From Streptomyces seoulensis (GTDB lineage: Bacteria > Actinomycetota > Actinomycetes > Streptomycetales > Streptomycetaceae), in contig CP054936.1 of NCBI GenBank assembly GCA_013364255.1, forward strand, positions 1,054,001 to 1,118,000: 64,000 bases of DNA, given 5' to 3'. A program made the translations under genes and the position numbers. Positions within the stretch are counted from its first letter, which is position 1, and each line of letters begins with the position of its first letter. The notes under the pieces were generated by a model. It made no database searches. It was not told the DNA's origin and worked only from the letters and a program-made list of their open reading frames with translations. Positions 28,833-37,099 of the stretch are shown here, piece by piece.

Positions 28833-28863
28833 CCGGTGGCCGGGATCGTCCCTCGGCCACCGG
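28833..28863. terminator. Bidirectional terminator between uvrA-like and SDR genes
   Basis: CCGGTGGCCG (28833-28842) pairs with CGGCCACCGG (28854-28863) around an 11-nt loop, between convergent genes. Confidence 0.85.
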
Positions 28864-28914
28864 CACCTACGGGACGGCACCGGGAGGCCCTGGGGCCTGT
28901 CCGGCGCACAGGTG

Positions 28915-29694
28915 CTAGTGGACGGAGAAGCCGCCGTCCACGTGGATCGACTGGCCGGTGACGTAGGCCGAGGAGCGGCCGGCGAGCCATACCGCCGCAC
29001 CCGCGAAGTCCTCGGCCAGGCCGTTGCGGCCGACCATCGTGCGTTCGGCGAGTGCGGCCACCTTCTCCGGGTCGGAGGACAGCCGCGCGTTCAGCGGCGT
29101 CATCACGAAGCCCGGCACGAGGGTGTTGCAGGTGACGCCGTACGGCGACCACGCCTCGGCCTGGGAGCGGGCGAGTGACTCCAGCGCCCCCTTGGAGACG
29201 CCGTACGCGCCGCTCCGCACGAACGCCCGGTGCGCCTGCTGGGAGGTGACGTGGATGATCCGGCCGAAGCCGCGTTCGGCCATGCCGGGTCCGAAGCGCT
29301 GCCCCAGCAGGAACGGCGCCTCCAGGTTCACCGTCATGGTGGTGTCCCACACGTCCTCGCCCAACTCGTCCATCGGCGGGCGCAGGTTGACGTCGGCGGA
29401 GTTGACGAGGATGTCCGGTTCGCCGAACACCGCGGCCGCCGCCTCGGCCGCCGCGCGCACTCCGTCGCGGCTGCCGAGGTCACCGCTGACCCAGCCCGCC
29501 CGGCAGCCCTCGGAGGTCAACTCATCGATCGTGGCGATCAGTTGGTCCTCCCTGCGGGCCACGACCACCACGCCGGCCCCGGCCCGGGCCAGCGCCCCGG
29601 CGATGGCCCGGCCGATGCCGGAGCTGCCCCCGGTCACCAGGGCGACCCGGCCGTCGAGCGAGAACAGTTGGGAGAGGTAGGGCTGTGCGTTCAT
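28915..29694 (-). CDS. Classical short-chain dehydrogenase/reductase
   Basis: This 259-aa SDR has the TGGSSGIG cofactor loop (about 21-28), a catalytic Ser in HVTSQQAH and YGVSKGALE as the YxxxK motif, and ends GQSIHVDGGFSVH. The usual NNA(G) motif is changed to NSADV. It resembles 3-oxoacyl-ACP reductase/gluconate 5-dehydrogenase-like enzymes; the substrate cannot be read. It lies 54 bp after the PLP decarboxylase gene, same strand, so the two may be co-transcribed. Confidence 0.88.
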   Translation of the reverse strand: MNAQPYLSQLFSLDGRVALVTGGSSGIGRAIAGALARAGAGVVVVARREDQLIATIDELTSEGCRAGWVSGDLGSRDGVRAAAEAAAAVFGEPDILVNSADVNLRPPMDELGEDVWDTTMTVNLEAPFLLGQRFGPGMAERGFGRIIHVTSQQAHRAFVRSGAYGVSKGALESLARSQAEAWSPYGVTCNTLVPGFVMTPLNARLSSDPEKVAALAERTMVGRNGLAEDFAGAAVWLAGRSSAYVTGQSIHVDGGFSVH

Positions 29695-29748
29695 GTGCGC
29701 AGCCTAGGCGGCACGTCCGCGCCGGTGGCGGCCGGACCGCGAGCCGGC

Positions 29749-31266
29749 TCAGACGCGGAACAGCGAGCCGATGAACTCCGTCAGCAGCCGCTCCTTCAGC
29801 CGGACCGGAAGCGCGTCCAGGAGCATCAGCACCGGCGCCATCCGGGTGGGCAGCGGGCCGTCGCCGTCGAGGCCCGCGAAGGCGAGCACCGCGGCGACCT
29901 CCTGCGGGCCGAGGCGGTCGGGATCGAGTCCGGCGGTGAACTCGGCCAACGCCGGGTCGGGAGCGGTGGGTTCGCTCGCGCGGACGGCCTTCACCGCGTC
30001 CGCGAGATCCGCCAGCAGCGCTTCCACCCGGTCGCCGGTGGCCGGGGTCAGCGTCAGGTGCAGGTTGGGCGGCAACGGGCCGAAGGAGAGCTGCGGTTGG
30101 AGGTACCAGCCGCGCTCGCGCATCGCGTCCGCCAGGTGCAGCACCCGGCCGAGGTCCGGTGCGCCGTCCGCCCCGGTCACCGTGAACGCCACCAGGGAAC
30201 CCGCCGGTTCGCCCAGGACCCGTACGCCGGGCAGGGCGCGCAGCGCCGGGACCAGCCGGTCGGCGGCGTCCGCGATCCGCCCGGCCAGCGCGGTGTAGCC
30301 GTCCTCGCCGATGTGCCGCAGCACCGCCCACGCCTGGGCCAGCAGTCCGGCGGACTTGGTGCCCTGCACGGTCGGGTTGACCACCGGATAGCCGGGCCAG
30401 CCCGCGTGCGCGAAGTACTGGTGGCGCCGCAACTCCGCGTCCCGGTACAGGATCACGGAGGCCCCCTTGTCCGCGTAGCCGTACTTGTGCAGGTCCACGG
30501 AGAGGGATGTCACCCCCGGCACCGAGAGGTCGAACGGCTCCACCTCACGGCCCGTTCGGCGCAGGAACGGCAGGAACCAGCCGCCGATGCAGGCGTCCAC
30601 GTGGCACAGGATCCCGCGCGCGGCGGCGGCCGCCGCGATGTCGGCCACCGGGTCCAGCACACCGTGCGCGTAGGACGGCGCCGACGCCACCACCAGCGCC
30701 GTCCGGTCGGTCAGCGCGGCCGCGACGGCCTCGGCCGGGGCACGGAAGCTCACCGGGTCGACCGGGACCACCACCGCCTCCAGGCCCAGATAGTGGGCGG
30801 CCTTGTGGAAGGCCGCGTGCGCCGTCGACGGCAGCACCAACTGGGGCCGGGTGATGCCTCGTTCGGCGCGGGCGTGGTCGCGGGCCGCCTTCACGGCGAG
30901 CAGGACCGACTCGGTGCCGCCGCTGGTGAAGGAGCCCTGCGCGCCGGGGGTCCCGAGCATCGCGGCGACCGAGCCCACCAGGTCGTTCTCCAGCCGCGCC
31001 ACGCTCGGGAAGACCGTGGGGTCCAGGCCGTTGACGGTCGCGTACGTCCCGTACGCGGCGGCGGCCAGATCGTCCAGACCGGGCAGTCCCGCGTCGTAGA
31101 CGTAGGCGAACGTGCGGCCGCCCCGGGTCGGGGCGTCACCGGCGCGCAGTGCGCGCAGCTCGGCGAGCAGTTCGTCGGCCGGGCGGCCCGGCGGCAGCGC
31201 GGCGGGGGAGGGCGAGGGGGCGGGGGCGGCGTCGGGTTCCTGGGGCGTCCACACGCCGCCGAGCAT
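29749..31266 (-). CDS. PLP-dependent decarboxylase/lyase (sphingosine-1-phosphate lyase-like)
   Basis: This 505-aa fold-type I PLP enzyme binds the cofactor through Lys in SVDLHKYGYADKGAS. TSGGTESVLLAVKAARDHA and HVDACIGGW are further conserved contacts. The overall pattern matches the group II decarboxylase family that includes glutamate decarboxylase and sphingosine-1-phosphate lyase; the DLHKYG...KG form is most like S1P lyase and tyrosine decarboxylase MfnA relatives. The N-terminal 25 residues are low-complexity. A C-terminal helical extension of about 90 residues is present. The substrate is unknown. Confidence 0.85.
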   Translation of the reverse strand: MLGGVWTPQEPDAAPAPSPSPAALPPGRPADELLAELRALRAGDAPTRGGRTFAYVYDAGLPGLDDLAAAAYGTYATVNGLDPTVFPSVARLENDLVGSVAAMLGTPGAQGSFTSGGTESVLLAVKAARDHARAERGITRPQLVLPSTAHAAFHKAAHYLGLEAVVVPVDPVSFRAPAEAVAAALTDRTALVVASAPSYAHGVLDPVADIAAAAAARGILCHVDACIGGWFLPFLRRTGREVEPFDLSVPGVTSLSVDLHKYGYADKGASVILYRDAELRRHQYFAHAGWPGYPVVNPTVQGTKSAGLLAQAWAVLRHIGEDGYTALAGRIADAADRLVPALRALPGVRVLGEPAGSLVAFTVTGADGAPDLGRVLHLADAMRERGWYLQPQLSFGPLPPNLHLTLTPATGDRVEALLADLADAVKAVRASEPTAPDPALAEFTAGLDPDRLGPQEVAAVLAFAGLDGDGPLPTRMAPVLMLLDALPVRLKERLLTEFIGSLFRV

Positions 31267-31310
31267 GGATCAGTGACGGGCGGTGTGGCAAGGGTGCTGC
31301 GGCGTGTGCG

Positions 31311-31348
31311 TACGGGGGCTGCCGCCCGCACGTGCGGCAGCCCCCGTA
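31311..31348. terminator. Terminator between the EEP-family and PLP genes
   Basis: A 15-bp perfect stem (31311-31325 with 31334-31348) encloses an 8-nt loop. It terminates the minus-strand EEP-family gene. Confidence 0.9.
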
Positions 31349-31360
31349 CGTGGGTGCGGT

Positions 31361-32248
31361 TCAGGGAGTGTGCCCGCGGAGCAGCAGATCGGCGACGACC
31401 GGCCGGTGGTCCGAGGCCGCCGTGTCGGCGGTACGGGCGTCGGTGACGGCGACCTCGGGGGAGCCGGCGATCACGTCGATGCGCTTGGCCGGGGCGAGCG
31501 CGGGATACGTGTCTCCGGCGTCCGGGGCGGCGTCGCTCAGCGGTCCCCACAGTTTCGCCAGCTCGGGTGCGCCGGGTTCGGCGTTGAAGTCACCGACGAG
31601 GATCTTCGGCCCGTGGTCCTCGGCCAGGACGTTCAGCATGTCGTCGACCTGGGTGCGGCGGACCGACGGGTCGGGGCGGTAGTCGAGGTGGGTCGAGTAG
31701 ACGTGCGCCAGCGTGCCGCGGGCCCGGACCGTGACCTCGGCGAAGCCGGGCGCGGGCGCCGGCACGGGGTCGGGGGACTGGGTGGAGAGCCGGGTGATCT
31801 CGTGGTTCTCGGCGCCGACCACCGGCAGGCGGCTGAGCACCGCGACACCGAACCGCTGCCGCTGGGTGTGCCCGGCGGCCGGCGGCAGGTCGTAGACGGG
31901 GGCGAAGAAGACCCGCATGTGCAGGCGCCGGGCCAACCCCCGTGCCTCGTCGGTGAAGCCGCTGCGCTCGCCCCAGTGCACGTCGACCTCCTGGAGGCCG
32001 ATCACGTCGGCGTCCAGGTCGTGGATCGCGCGGGCGGTGCGGTCGAGGTCGAAGACGTCGTCCTCGCCGGCTCCGGCGTGGATGTTGTACGTCGCCACCC
32101 GCAGCGGCACCGGCGGGGCCGGGCGTCCCACGGCGGGCGACCGCGGGGCGGAGGCGACGCCGGGGGAGGCCGCGCCGAGGGTGAGGGCGGCGGCGCACAG
32201 GGCGGCGGCCAGGATGCGGCGGGCGGACGTTCGGCTGGGGCGGGTCAC
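31361..32248 (-). CDS. Secreted endonuclease/exonuclease/phosphatase-family protein
   Basis: This 295-aa protein has an N-terminal signal peptide (about 1-33, ...SPGVASA). The EEP fold follows: ATYNIHAG, GLQEVD (catalytic Glu), VYSTHLDYR, LVGDFNAEP and SDHRPV at the C-terminus with the catalytic His. Members cleave phosphodiesters in DNA, sphingomyelin or phosphoinositides. GTG 32248 with GGAGGA 5 nt upstream begins exactly at the signal peptide. It is 37 bp downstream of anmK on the same strand, so probably the last gene of that operon. Substrate unknown; phosphate scavenging is plausible. Confidence 0.88.
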   Translation of the reverse strand: MTRPSRTSARRILAAALCAAALTLGAASPGVASAPRSPAVGRPAPPVPLRVATYNIHAGAGEDDVFDLDRTARAIHDLDADVIGLQEVDVHWGERSGFTDEARGLARRLHMRVFFAPVYDLPPAAGHTQRQRFGVAVLSRLPVVGAENHEITRLSTQSPDPVPAPAPGFAEVTVRARGTLAHVYSTHLDYRPDPSVRRTQVDDMLNVLAEDHGPKILVGDFNAEPGAPELAKLWGPLSDAAPDAGDTYPALAPAKRIDVIAGSPEVAVTDARTADTAASDHRPVVADLLLRGHTP

Positions 32249-32285
32249 TCGATCCTCCAAGCGGGTGGGAAGTCGACCGGTCGGG

Positions 32286-33467
32286 TCACCGCGCTGCGGC
32301 GGGGACGATCCGCAGCCGCGTCGGCGCGACGGCGGCCGGAGGGGGAAGGCGCGGAGGCGCGGCGCCGGGGGTGAGGGCGCCGAGCAGGGAGGCGTGCCGG
32401 GCCCCGGTGCACGAGGGCACGGTGGCGGGCAGCCCGTGCACGGTGAGGAAGCCCAGCACGGCGAAGGCGAGTGCCTCCTTGGCATCGGCGGGCAGCCCTA
32501 CGGCGTCGCTGGTCAGGACCCGTACGCCGGGCAGTTCGGCGCCGATCGCGCGCAGCAGTACCGGGTTGCGCGCGCCGCCGCCGGAGACGACGAGTTCGGT
32601 GACGCGGTGGGCGCGGCAGGCGTCGGCGACGGTCACCGCGGTGAGCCGGGTCAACGTGGCGAGGATGTCGGCGAGTTCGGGGACGGGCCGGGCGGCGAGC
32701 GCGTCCAGCAGGTAGGGCAGGTGGAACAACTCCTTGCCCGTGGTCTTCGGGGCGGGCCGCCGGTAGTACGGCTCGTCCAGGAGCAGGGCCAGCAGCGCGG
32801 CGTCCTCCCGGCCGGCCGCCGCGCCGCGCCCGTCCTCGTCGTAGTGGCGGGCGCCCCCGCTGAAGTGCCGTACGGCGGCGTCGAGCAGCGCGTTGGCCGG
32901 GCCGGTGTCGAAGGCGACCGGGTCGGCGGTGCGCGGGACGACGGTCACGTTGGCGATGCCGCCCAGGTTGAGCGCGGCGGCCACACCCGGGCGGCCGCGC
33001 AGCAGCAGTGTGTCGACCGCGCTGACCAGCGGGGCGCCCTGGCCGCCCGCGGCGACGTCGCGGCTGCGCAGGTCGGAGACCACGGGCAGGCCGGTGGCCT
33101 CCGCGATCCAGGCGGGGCGGCCGAGTTGCAGGGTGCCGCGGACCGTGCCGTCCTCGACCCAGTGGTGGACGGTCTGCCCGTGCGAGACCACCAGATCGGC
33201 GGCGCCGGAGCACAGCGTGCGCACGGCTTGCCCGGCGGCGTCGGCGAAGGCCCGGCCGATGAGGGTGTCCAGCCGGCAGACGGCCTCGACGGTTGTCGCG
33301 GCGGGCGGCAGGACGGCCGCGATGCCGTCGCGCGTCTCCCGCGGCCAGGGCAGGCTGCGGGCGCCGAGCACGGTCATCACCAACTCGTCCCCGTCGAGCC
33401 GCAGTTGGGCTGCGGCGGCTTCGATGGCGTCGTAGGAGGTGCCGGACATGAGGCCGATCACACGCAT
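32286..33467 (-). CDS. anmK: Anhydro-N-acetylmuramic acid kinase
   Basis: This 393-aa kinase opens and phosphorylates 1,6-anhydro-MurNAc to MurNAc-6-phosphate during cell-wall recycling. It begins MRVIGLMSGTSYDAIEAA, the family's first motif. VSHGQTVHHW, LNLGGIANVTV, FDTGPANALLD and VVSGGGARNPVLLR are also conserved. Phe/Ala tails at the C-terminus are low-complexity. A 33-bp gap separates it from the upstream symporter gene on the same strand, which suggests uptake and phosphorylation are coupled. Confidence 0.93.
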   Translation of the reverse strand: MRVIGLMSGTSYDAIEAAAAQLRLDGDELVMTVLGARSLPWPRETRDGIAAVLPPAATTVEAVCRLDTLIGRAFADAAGQAVRTLCSGAADLVVSHGQTVHHWVEDGTVRGTLQLGRPAWIAEATGLPVVSDLRSRDVAAGGQGAPLVSAVDTLLLRGRPGVAAALNLGGIANVTVVPRTADPVAFDTGPANALLDAAVRHFSGGARHYDEDGRGAAAGREDAALLALLLDEPYYRRPAPKTTGKELFHLPYLLDALAARPVPELADILATLTRLTAVTVADACRAHRVTELVVSGGGARNPVLLRAIGAELPGVRVLTSDAVGLPADAKEALAFAVLGFLTVHGLPATVPSCTGARHASLLGALTPGAAPPRLPPPAAVAPTRLRIVPAAAR

Positions 33468-33500
33468 GCTGTCTCCGTGCGGGAGGACGAAGGGGCCGGC

Positions 33501-35078
33501 TCAGCGGGACGGGGCGCTCCGCGGCCGGGTTCCCTCGGCCGCGCCCGGCTCGTCGCCGCCGCCGGTTGCCGGGGCGGCTGTCGGCGGGCGGTGGAAGAGA
33601 CTCATCGTGCCGCCCACGGCCAGCGTGAGGAGCACGCCGATCGGCACGAGCCACTGTGCGGCGATGCCGGCGGCCACGGTCGTCCCCGCGACCTGCGTGT
33701 CGATCTTCACGCCGCGTACGACATACGTCATCACCGCCACCGTCACCACGAACGACACCAGGGAGTCCGTCTCGTTGGCCCGCTTGACGAGCCGGCCCAG
33801 CAGGAAGGCGCCGAGCAGGGCGCCGTAGGTGTAGCCGGCGATGGTCAGGCCGGTGAGGTACACGTTGCCCGTGCTGGTGCTGAACGCGCAGGCGAAGACC
33901 GCCATCAGCACCGCCCACACCAGCGTCATCGCCCGTGCCAGCCGCAGCGTGGTGTCCTCGGCGGGTGCGCGTCCGAGGAGGGCGCGGAACAGGTCGGAGA
34001 CGGTCGAGTTGGACATCGAGTTGAGGGCGGAGGACAGCGAGCCCATCGCCGCGCCCAGGATGCCCGCCACCAGCAGGCCCGAGATGCCGACGGGCAGGCC
34101 GTGCAGGATGAAGTCGGGGTAGAGGTCGTCCGAGCTGCGCAGCCCGAGGTCGGTGACGGAACGGCCGTCGTCGTACGCCCACAGCAGTGCGCCGACCAGG
34201 GAGAACGCGGCGAACTGGACGGTGATGAAGACACCCGAGCCGATCATCGCCTTCTGGCTGTCGCGCAGCGAGCGGGTGGCCAGGATGCGCTGGACGATCA
34301 GCTGGTCCGAGCCGTGGCTGGCCATGGCGAAGACGGCGCCGCCGAGGATCGCCGTCGGCAGGGCGAAGGAGTTGGTCAGGACGTGGCTGAGGGAGAAGTC
34401 GGTGTCGAAGACCCGGAAATGGCCGCTGTGCAGGGCGTCGCCGAAACCCTGGGCTCCGACGTGTCCGGACAGCACCGCGATCGCGAGGACGGCGCCGCCG
34501 AGATAGAGCAGCATCTGCACGGCGTCGGTCCAGATGACCGCCTTGATGCCGCCGAGGTAGGTGTAGAGCACGGTGACGGCGGTGACCGCGACGATGATCG
34601 TCCGGTAGCCGGCGCCGACGCCCAGCTCGTCCAGCAGCAGCTTGATCGGAATGGCCGAGGCGAACAGGCGGACGCCCTCCGCGAGCAGCCGGGTGCCCAC
34701 GAAGGTGACGGAGGCCAGCCCTTGCAGCAGCGGGCCGAAACGGTCCCCCAGATACGCGTAGGCGCTGACGAAGCCGCCGCGCTTGTAGAGCGGGATGAGC
34801 ATTGTGGCGACGGCGACCCGGCCGATGACGTAGCCGAGGGCGAGTTCGACGTTGCCGAAGGCCTGGCCGCCGTAGGCGCCGCCGGGGACGCTGATCACGG
34901 TGAGGACGCTGGTCTCCGTGGCCACCACCGAGAAGCACACGGTCCACCAGGGCATCCGGCCCTCGCCGACGAAGTACTCCGTCGCGGTTCTCTGCCGCCC
35001 GGACAGTCGCAGGCCCAGCCAGGCGATCGCGACGAGGTAGACGATGATCACTACGAGATCGAAGTGGCGCACGAGCAC
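33501..35078 (-). CDS. Sodium:solute symporter (SSS family), probably linked to anhydro-muropeptide sugar uptake
   Basis: This 525-aa membrane protein has about 13 hydrophobic helices and SSS motifs: YFVGEGRMPWW, ATETSVLTVISVPGGAYGG, TYLGGIKAVIWTDAVQ, GSDQLIVQRILATRS. It should import a neutral or acidic organic solute with Na+. The adjacent anmK makes an anhydro-amino sugar the most likely cargo, an inference from context. Start is a GTG at 35078 (a second GTG lies two codons in). The C-terminal tail is cytoplasmic and Pro/Ala-rich. Upstream are two copies of a 12-bp palindrome. Confidence 0.85.
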   Translation of the reverse strand: MLVRHFDLVVIIVYLVAIAWLGLRLSGRQRTATEYFVGEGRMPWWTVCFSVVATETSVLTVISVPGGAYGGQAFGNVELALGYVIGRVAVATMLIPLYKRGGFVSAYAYLGDRFGPLLQGLASVTFVGTRLLAEGVRLFASAIPIKLLLDELGVGAGYRTIIVAVTAVTVLYTYLGGIKAVIWTDAVQMLLYLGGAVLAIAVLSGHVGAQGFGDALHSGHFRVFDTDFSLSHVLTNSFALPTAILGGAVFAMASHGSDQLIVQRILATRSLRDSQKAMIGSGVFITVQFAAFSLVGALLWAYDDGRSVTDLGLRSSDDLYPDFILHGLPVGISGLLVAGILGAAMGSLSSALNSMSNSTVSDLFRALLGRAPAEDTTLRLARAMTLVWAVLMAVFACAFSTSTGNVYLTGLTIAGYTYGALLGAFLLGRLVKRANETDSLVSFVVTVAVMTYVVRGVKIDTQVAGTTVAAGIAAQWLVPIGVLLTLAVGGTMSLFHRPPTAAPATGGGDEPGAAEGTRPRSAPSR

Positions 35079-35132
35079 GTGCTCCTCAGCGGACGGCGCC
35101 GGCGGCGGAAGAGCGTCGGCGCGACGCGTTTC

Positions 35133-35145
35133 TGACGGTGCGTCA
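35133..35145 (-). promoter_or_regulatory. Dyad TGACG-GTG-CGTCA upstream of the symporter gene
   Basis: Perfect 5-bp arms, 55-67 bp before the start of the SSS gene. Operator position is plausible; the regulator is unknown. Confidence 0.4.
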
Positions 35146-35202
35146 AGTATCGGAACGGGGCGTACGCGTTGTCAATGAGCAACACCCGCACCTTTGTTCA
35201 GG

Positions 35203-35235
35203 ACGACCGGTCGTGTCCCGCTCACGACCGGTCGT
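35203..35235. promoter_or_regulatory. Two 12-bp palindromes ACGACCGGTCGT, 21 bp apart
   Basis: Exact copies at 35203-35214 and 35224-35235 lie on the same face of the helix (two turns). They are between the ABC permease end and the symporter start, upstream of the symporter-anmK-EEP operon. Probable cooperative operator pair; the binding protein is unknown. Confidence 0.55.
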
Positions 35236-35252
35236 GCCCTACTCGACCGCCG

Positions 35253-36128
35253 TCACTTGATTCCCGTCGTGGCGATGCCCTGCGTGATCTGGCGCTGGAA
35301 GACCAGGAAGACCGCGATGAGGGGGAGGAAGCCGAGGACGGAGGAGGCCATGACCTCGGCGTACTGGATGTTGGTGTTGTTCACCAGGGAGGCCAGGCCG
35401 ACGGGGATGGTCTGCGACTTGGTCTGGTTGAGGACCAGCAGGGGCCACAGGAAGGAGTTCCAGGAGGTGATGAAGGTGAGGATCGCGACGGTGGACAGGG
35501 CCGGCCGGCAGATCGGCATGCATACCGTCGCGTACACCCGCCACCAGCTCGCCCCGTCGATGCGCGCGGCCTCGATCAGCGGCATCGGGATGCCCCGGAA
35601 GAACGCCTGGAAGACGAAGACCGAGACCGGCGCGGCCACCGACGGCAGGATCAGCGCCCAGAAGGTGCCGAGCAGGTGGAAGGAGCGGTACTCGATGAAC
35701 TGCGGCAGCACCAGCGCCTCGCTCGGCAGCATCAGTCCCGCCGCGACCAGCGCCATGACCGCGGCCCGGCCGCGGTAGCGCAGGAAGGCCAGCGCGAAGC
35801 CCGCCATCGAGCAGAACGCCACCGTGAACACGACGGCGAGGGTGGAGATGACCAGGCTGTTGAGGTACCAGGTGCCGATCGGGTAGTTGTCCCACGCGTA
35901 GGAGTAGGCGTGCAGGGACCAGCCGCCGGCGAACGGCGAGGTCGGGTTCTGGGTGATCGAGCCGTCCGAGCGCAGCGAGGTGATCAGCGCCCAGGCGAAG
36001 GGCACCAGCCAGATCAGGGCGAACAGGGTCAGGCACACGGCGCAGAGCCGGTTGAAGAGTTTCGCGCCGTTGACGGCCGGCGCGTCCCGCCGCGCGGCGG
36101 CCGTGGGGTGGGTGTCGATGGTGGTCAT
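35253..36128 (-). CDS. Sugar ABC transporter permease (MalG/CUT1 family)
   Basis: This 291-aa permease has six hydrophobic helices and the EAA loop EAARIDGASWWRVYATVCMPI. ATG 36128 is chosen over longer extensions because GAGGA precedes it and the cytoplasmic tail is short. It forms the inner-membrane channel with the upstream permease. It is the last gene of a three-gene operon without an ATPase; Streptomyces CUT1 importers usually share the MsiK ATPase encoded elsewhere. Confidence 0.92.
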   Translation of the reverse strand: MTTIDTHPTAAARRDAPAVNGAKLFNRLCAVCLTLFALIWLVPFAWALITSLRSDGSITQNPTSPFAGGWSLHAYSYAWDNYPIGTWYLNSLVISTLAVVFTVAFCSMAGFALAFLRYRGRAAVMALVAAGLMLPSEALVLPQFIEYRSFHLLGTFWALILPSVAAPVSVFVFQAFFRGIPMPLIEAARIDGASWWRVYATVCMPICRPALSTVAILTFITSWNSFLWPLLVLNQTKSQTIPVGLASLVNNTNIQYAEVMASSVLGFLPLIAVFLVFQRQITQGIATTGIK

Positions 36129-36139
36129 GGGTCCTCCGC

Positions 36140-37087
36140 TCAGGCCGCGGTGCTGTTCGCGCGCCGGCGCCGCAGCCCGTACCAGGCCGCCGACACCGCG
36201 ACGATGACGACGAAATAGACCATGGTGGCGGCGGCGCCGTAGCCGCCCCGGTACGAGGTGAAGCCGGTGTCGTAGATGTACTCGATGACGGGTCGGGTGG
36301 ACTGGTTCGGGCCGCCGGCCAGCAGCAGGTAGATCTGGTCGAAGACCTTCAGGGAGGCCAGGATCTGGAGGATGAGGACCAGGCTCGTGGTCCGGGCGAG
36401 CAGCGGCACCGTGATGTGCCGGATCTGCTGCCAGGGGCTCGCCCCGTCGATGGCCGCCGCCTCGTACACGTCCGGCGGCACGTCCTGGATGCCGGCGGTG
36501 TAGAGGACGAAGTTGAAGCCGAAGGTCCACCACAGGGTCATCAGCGTCACGGCGGTCCAGCCGCCCGAGGTGCTGCCGATGAAGTCGGGCACCGGCAGTC
36601 CGACCGCGCCGAACAGCTTCGGCAGCAGTCCGATCTGCGGGGTGTACATCCACAGGAAGATCAGCGTGACCACGGACGACGGCACGACGTACGGCGCGAA
36701 GAACGCCACCCGGTAGAAGACCCGGCCGCGCCGCATCCGGGAGGCGAGGATGGCGACGGCCAGGGCGAGGATCACCAGCGGCGGCGTGGTCAGCAGGGTG
36801 AAGAGCACCGAGTGCCACATGGCGTCCCAGAACAGGGAGTCGGTGATCACCTCGCGGTAGTTGGCCAGGCCGACGAAATCGCCGAGCCCGCTCTTGACGG
36901 TGGTGGTGTTGAAGAAGCTCAGCACCACGCCCACGAGCAGCGGGCCGATCAGGAACAGCAGATAGATCACGAGGAAGGGGGCGGTGAGCAGCGCACCGGC
37001 CCGGCGTTCGGAACGGGGCGGCCGGTCGGCGGGCGGGGTCGTTGCGGACGCCGCGGGTGCCGGTCGCGTCGGGACGACGGTCGTCAT
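36140..37087 (-). CDS. Sugar ABC transporter permease (MalF/CUT1 family)
   Basis: This 315-aa permease has an N-terminal cytoplasmic tail, six helices and the EAA motif EAAAIDGASPWQQIRHITVPLL. It pairs with the MalG-type permease, 11 bp downstream, and with the binding protein gene 12 bp upstream. Co-transcription of all three is near certain. Confidence 0.92.
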   Translation of the reverse strand: MTTVVPTRPAPAASATTPPADRPPRSERRAGALLTAPFLVIYLLFLIGPLLVGVVLSFFNTTTVKSGLGDFVGLANYREVITDSLFWDAMWHSVLFTLLTTPPLVILALAVAILASRMRRGRVFYRVAFFAPYVVPSSVVTLIFLWMYTPQIGLLPKLFGAVGLPVPDFIGSTSGGWTAVTLMTLWWTFGFNFVLYTAGIQDVPPDVYEAAAIDGASPWQQIRHITVPLLARTTSLVLILQILASLKVFDQIYLLLAGGPNQSTRPVIEYIYDTGFTSYRGGYGAAATMVYFVVIVAVSAAWYGLRRRRANSTAA

Positions 37088-37099
37088 GGTGGCTGCCTC

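Noticed and set aside
31917..35135. 1072-aa plus-strand ORF opposite EEP, anmK and symporter genes
   Set aside because: Antisense shadow; all three minus-strand genes have strong family motifs.
35914..35920. Isolated AGGGACC inside the MalG-type permease gene
   Set aside because: A few chance copies of a heptamer are expected in 64 kb; it is in coding sequence and has no neighbours.
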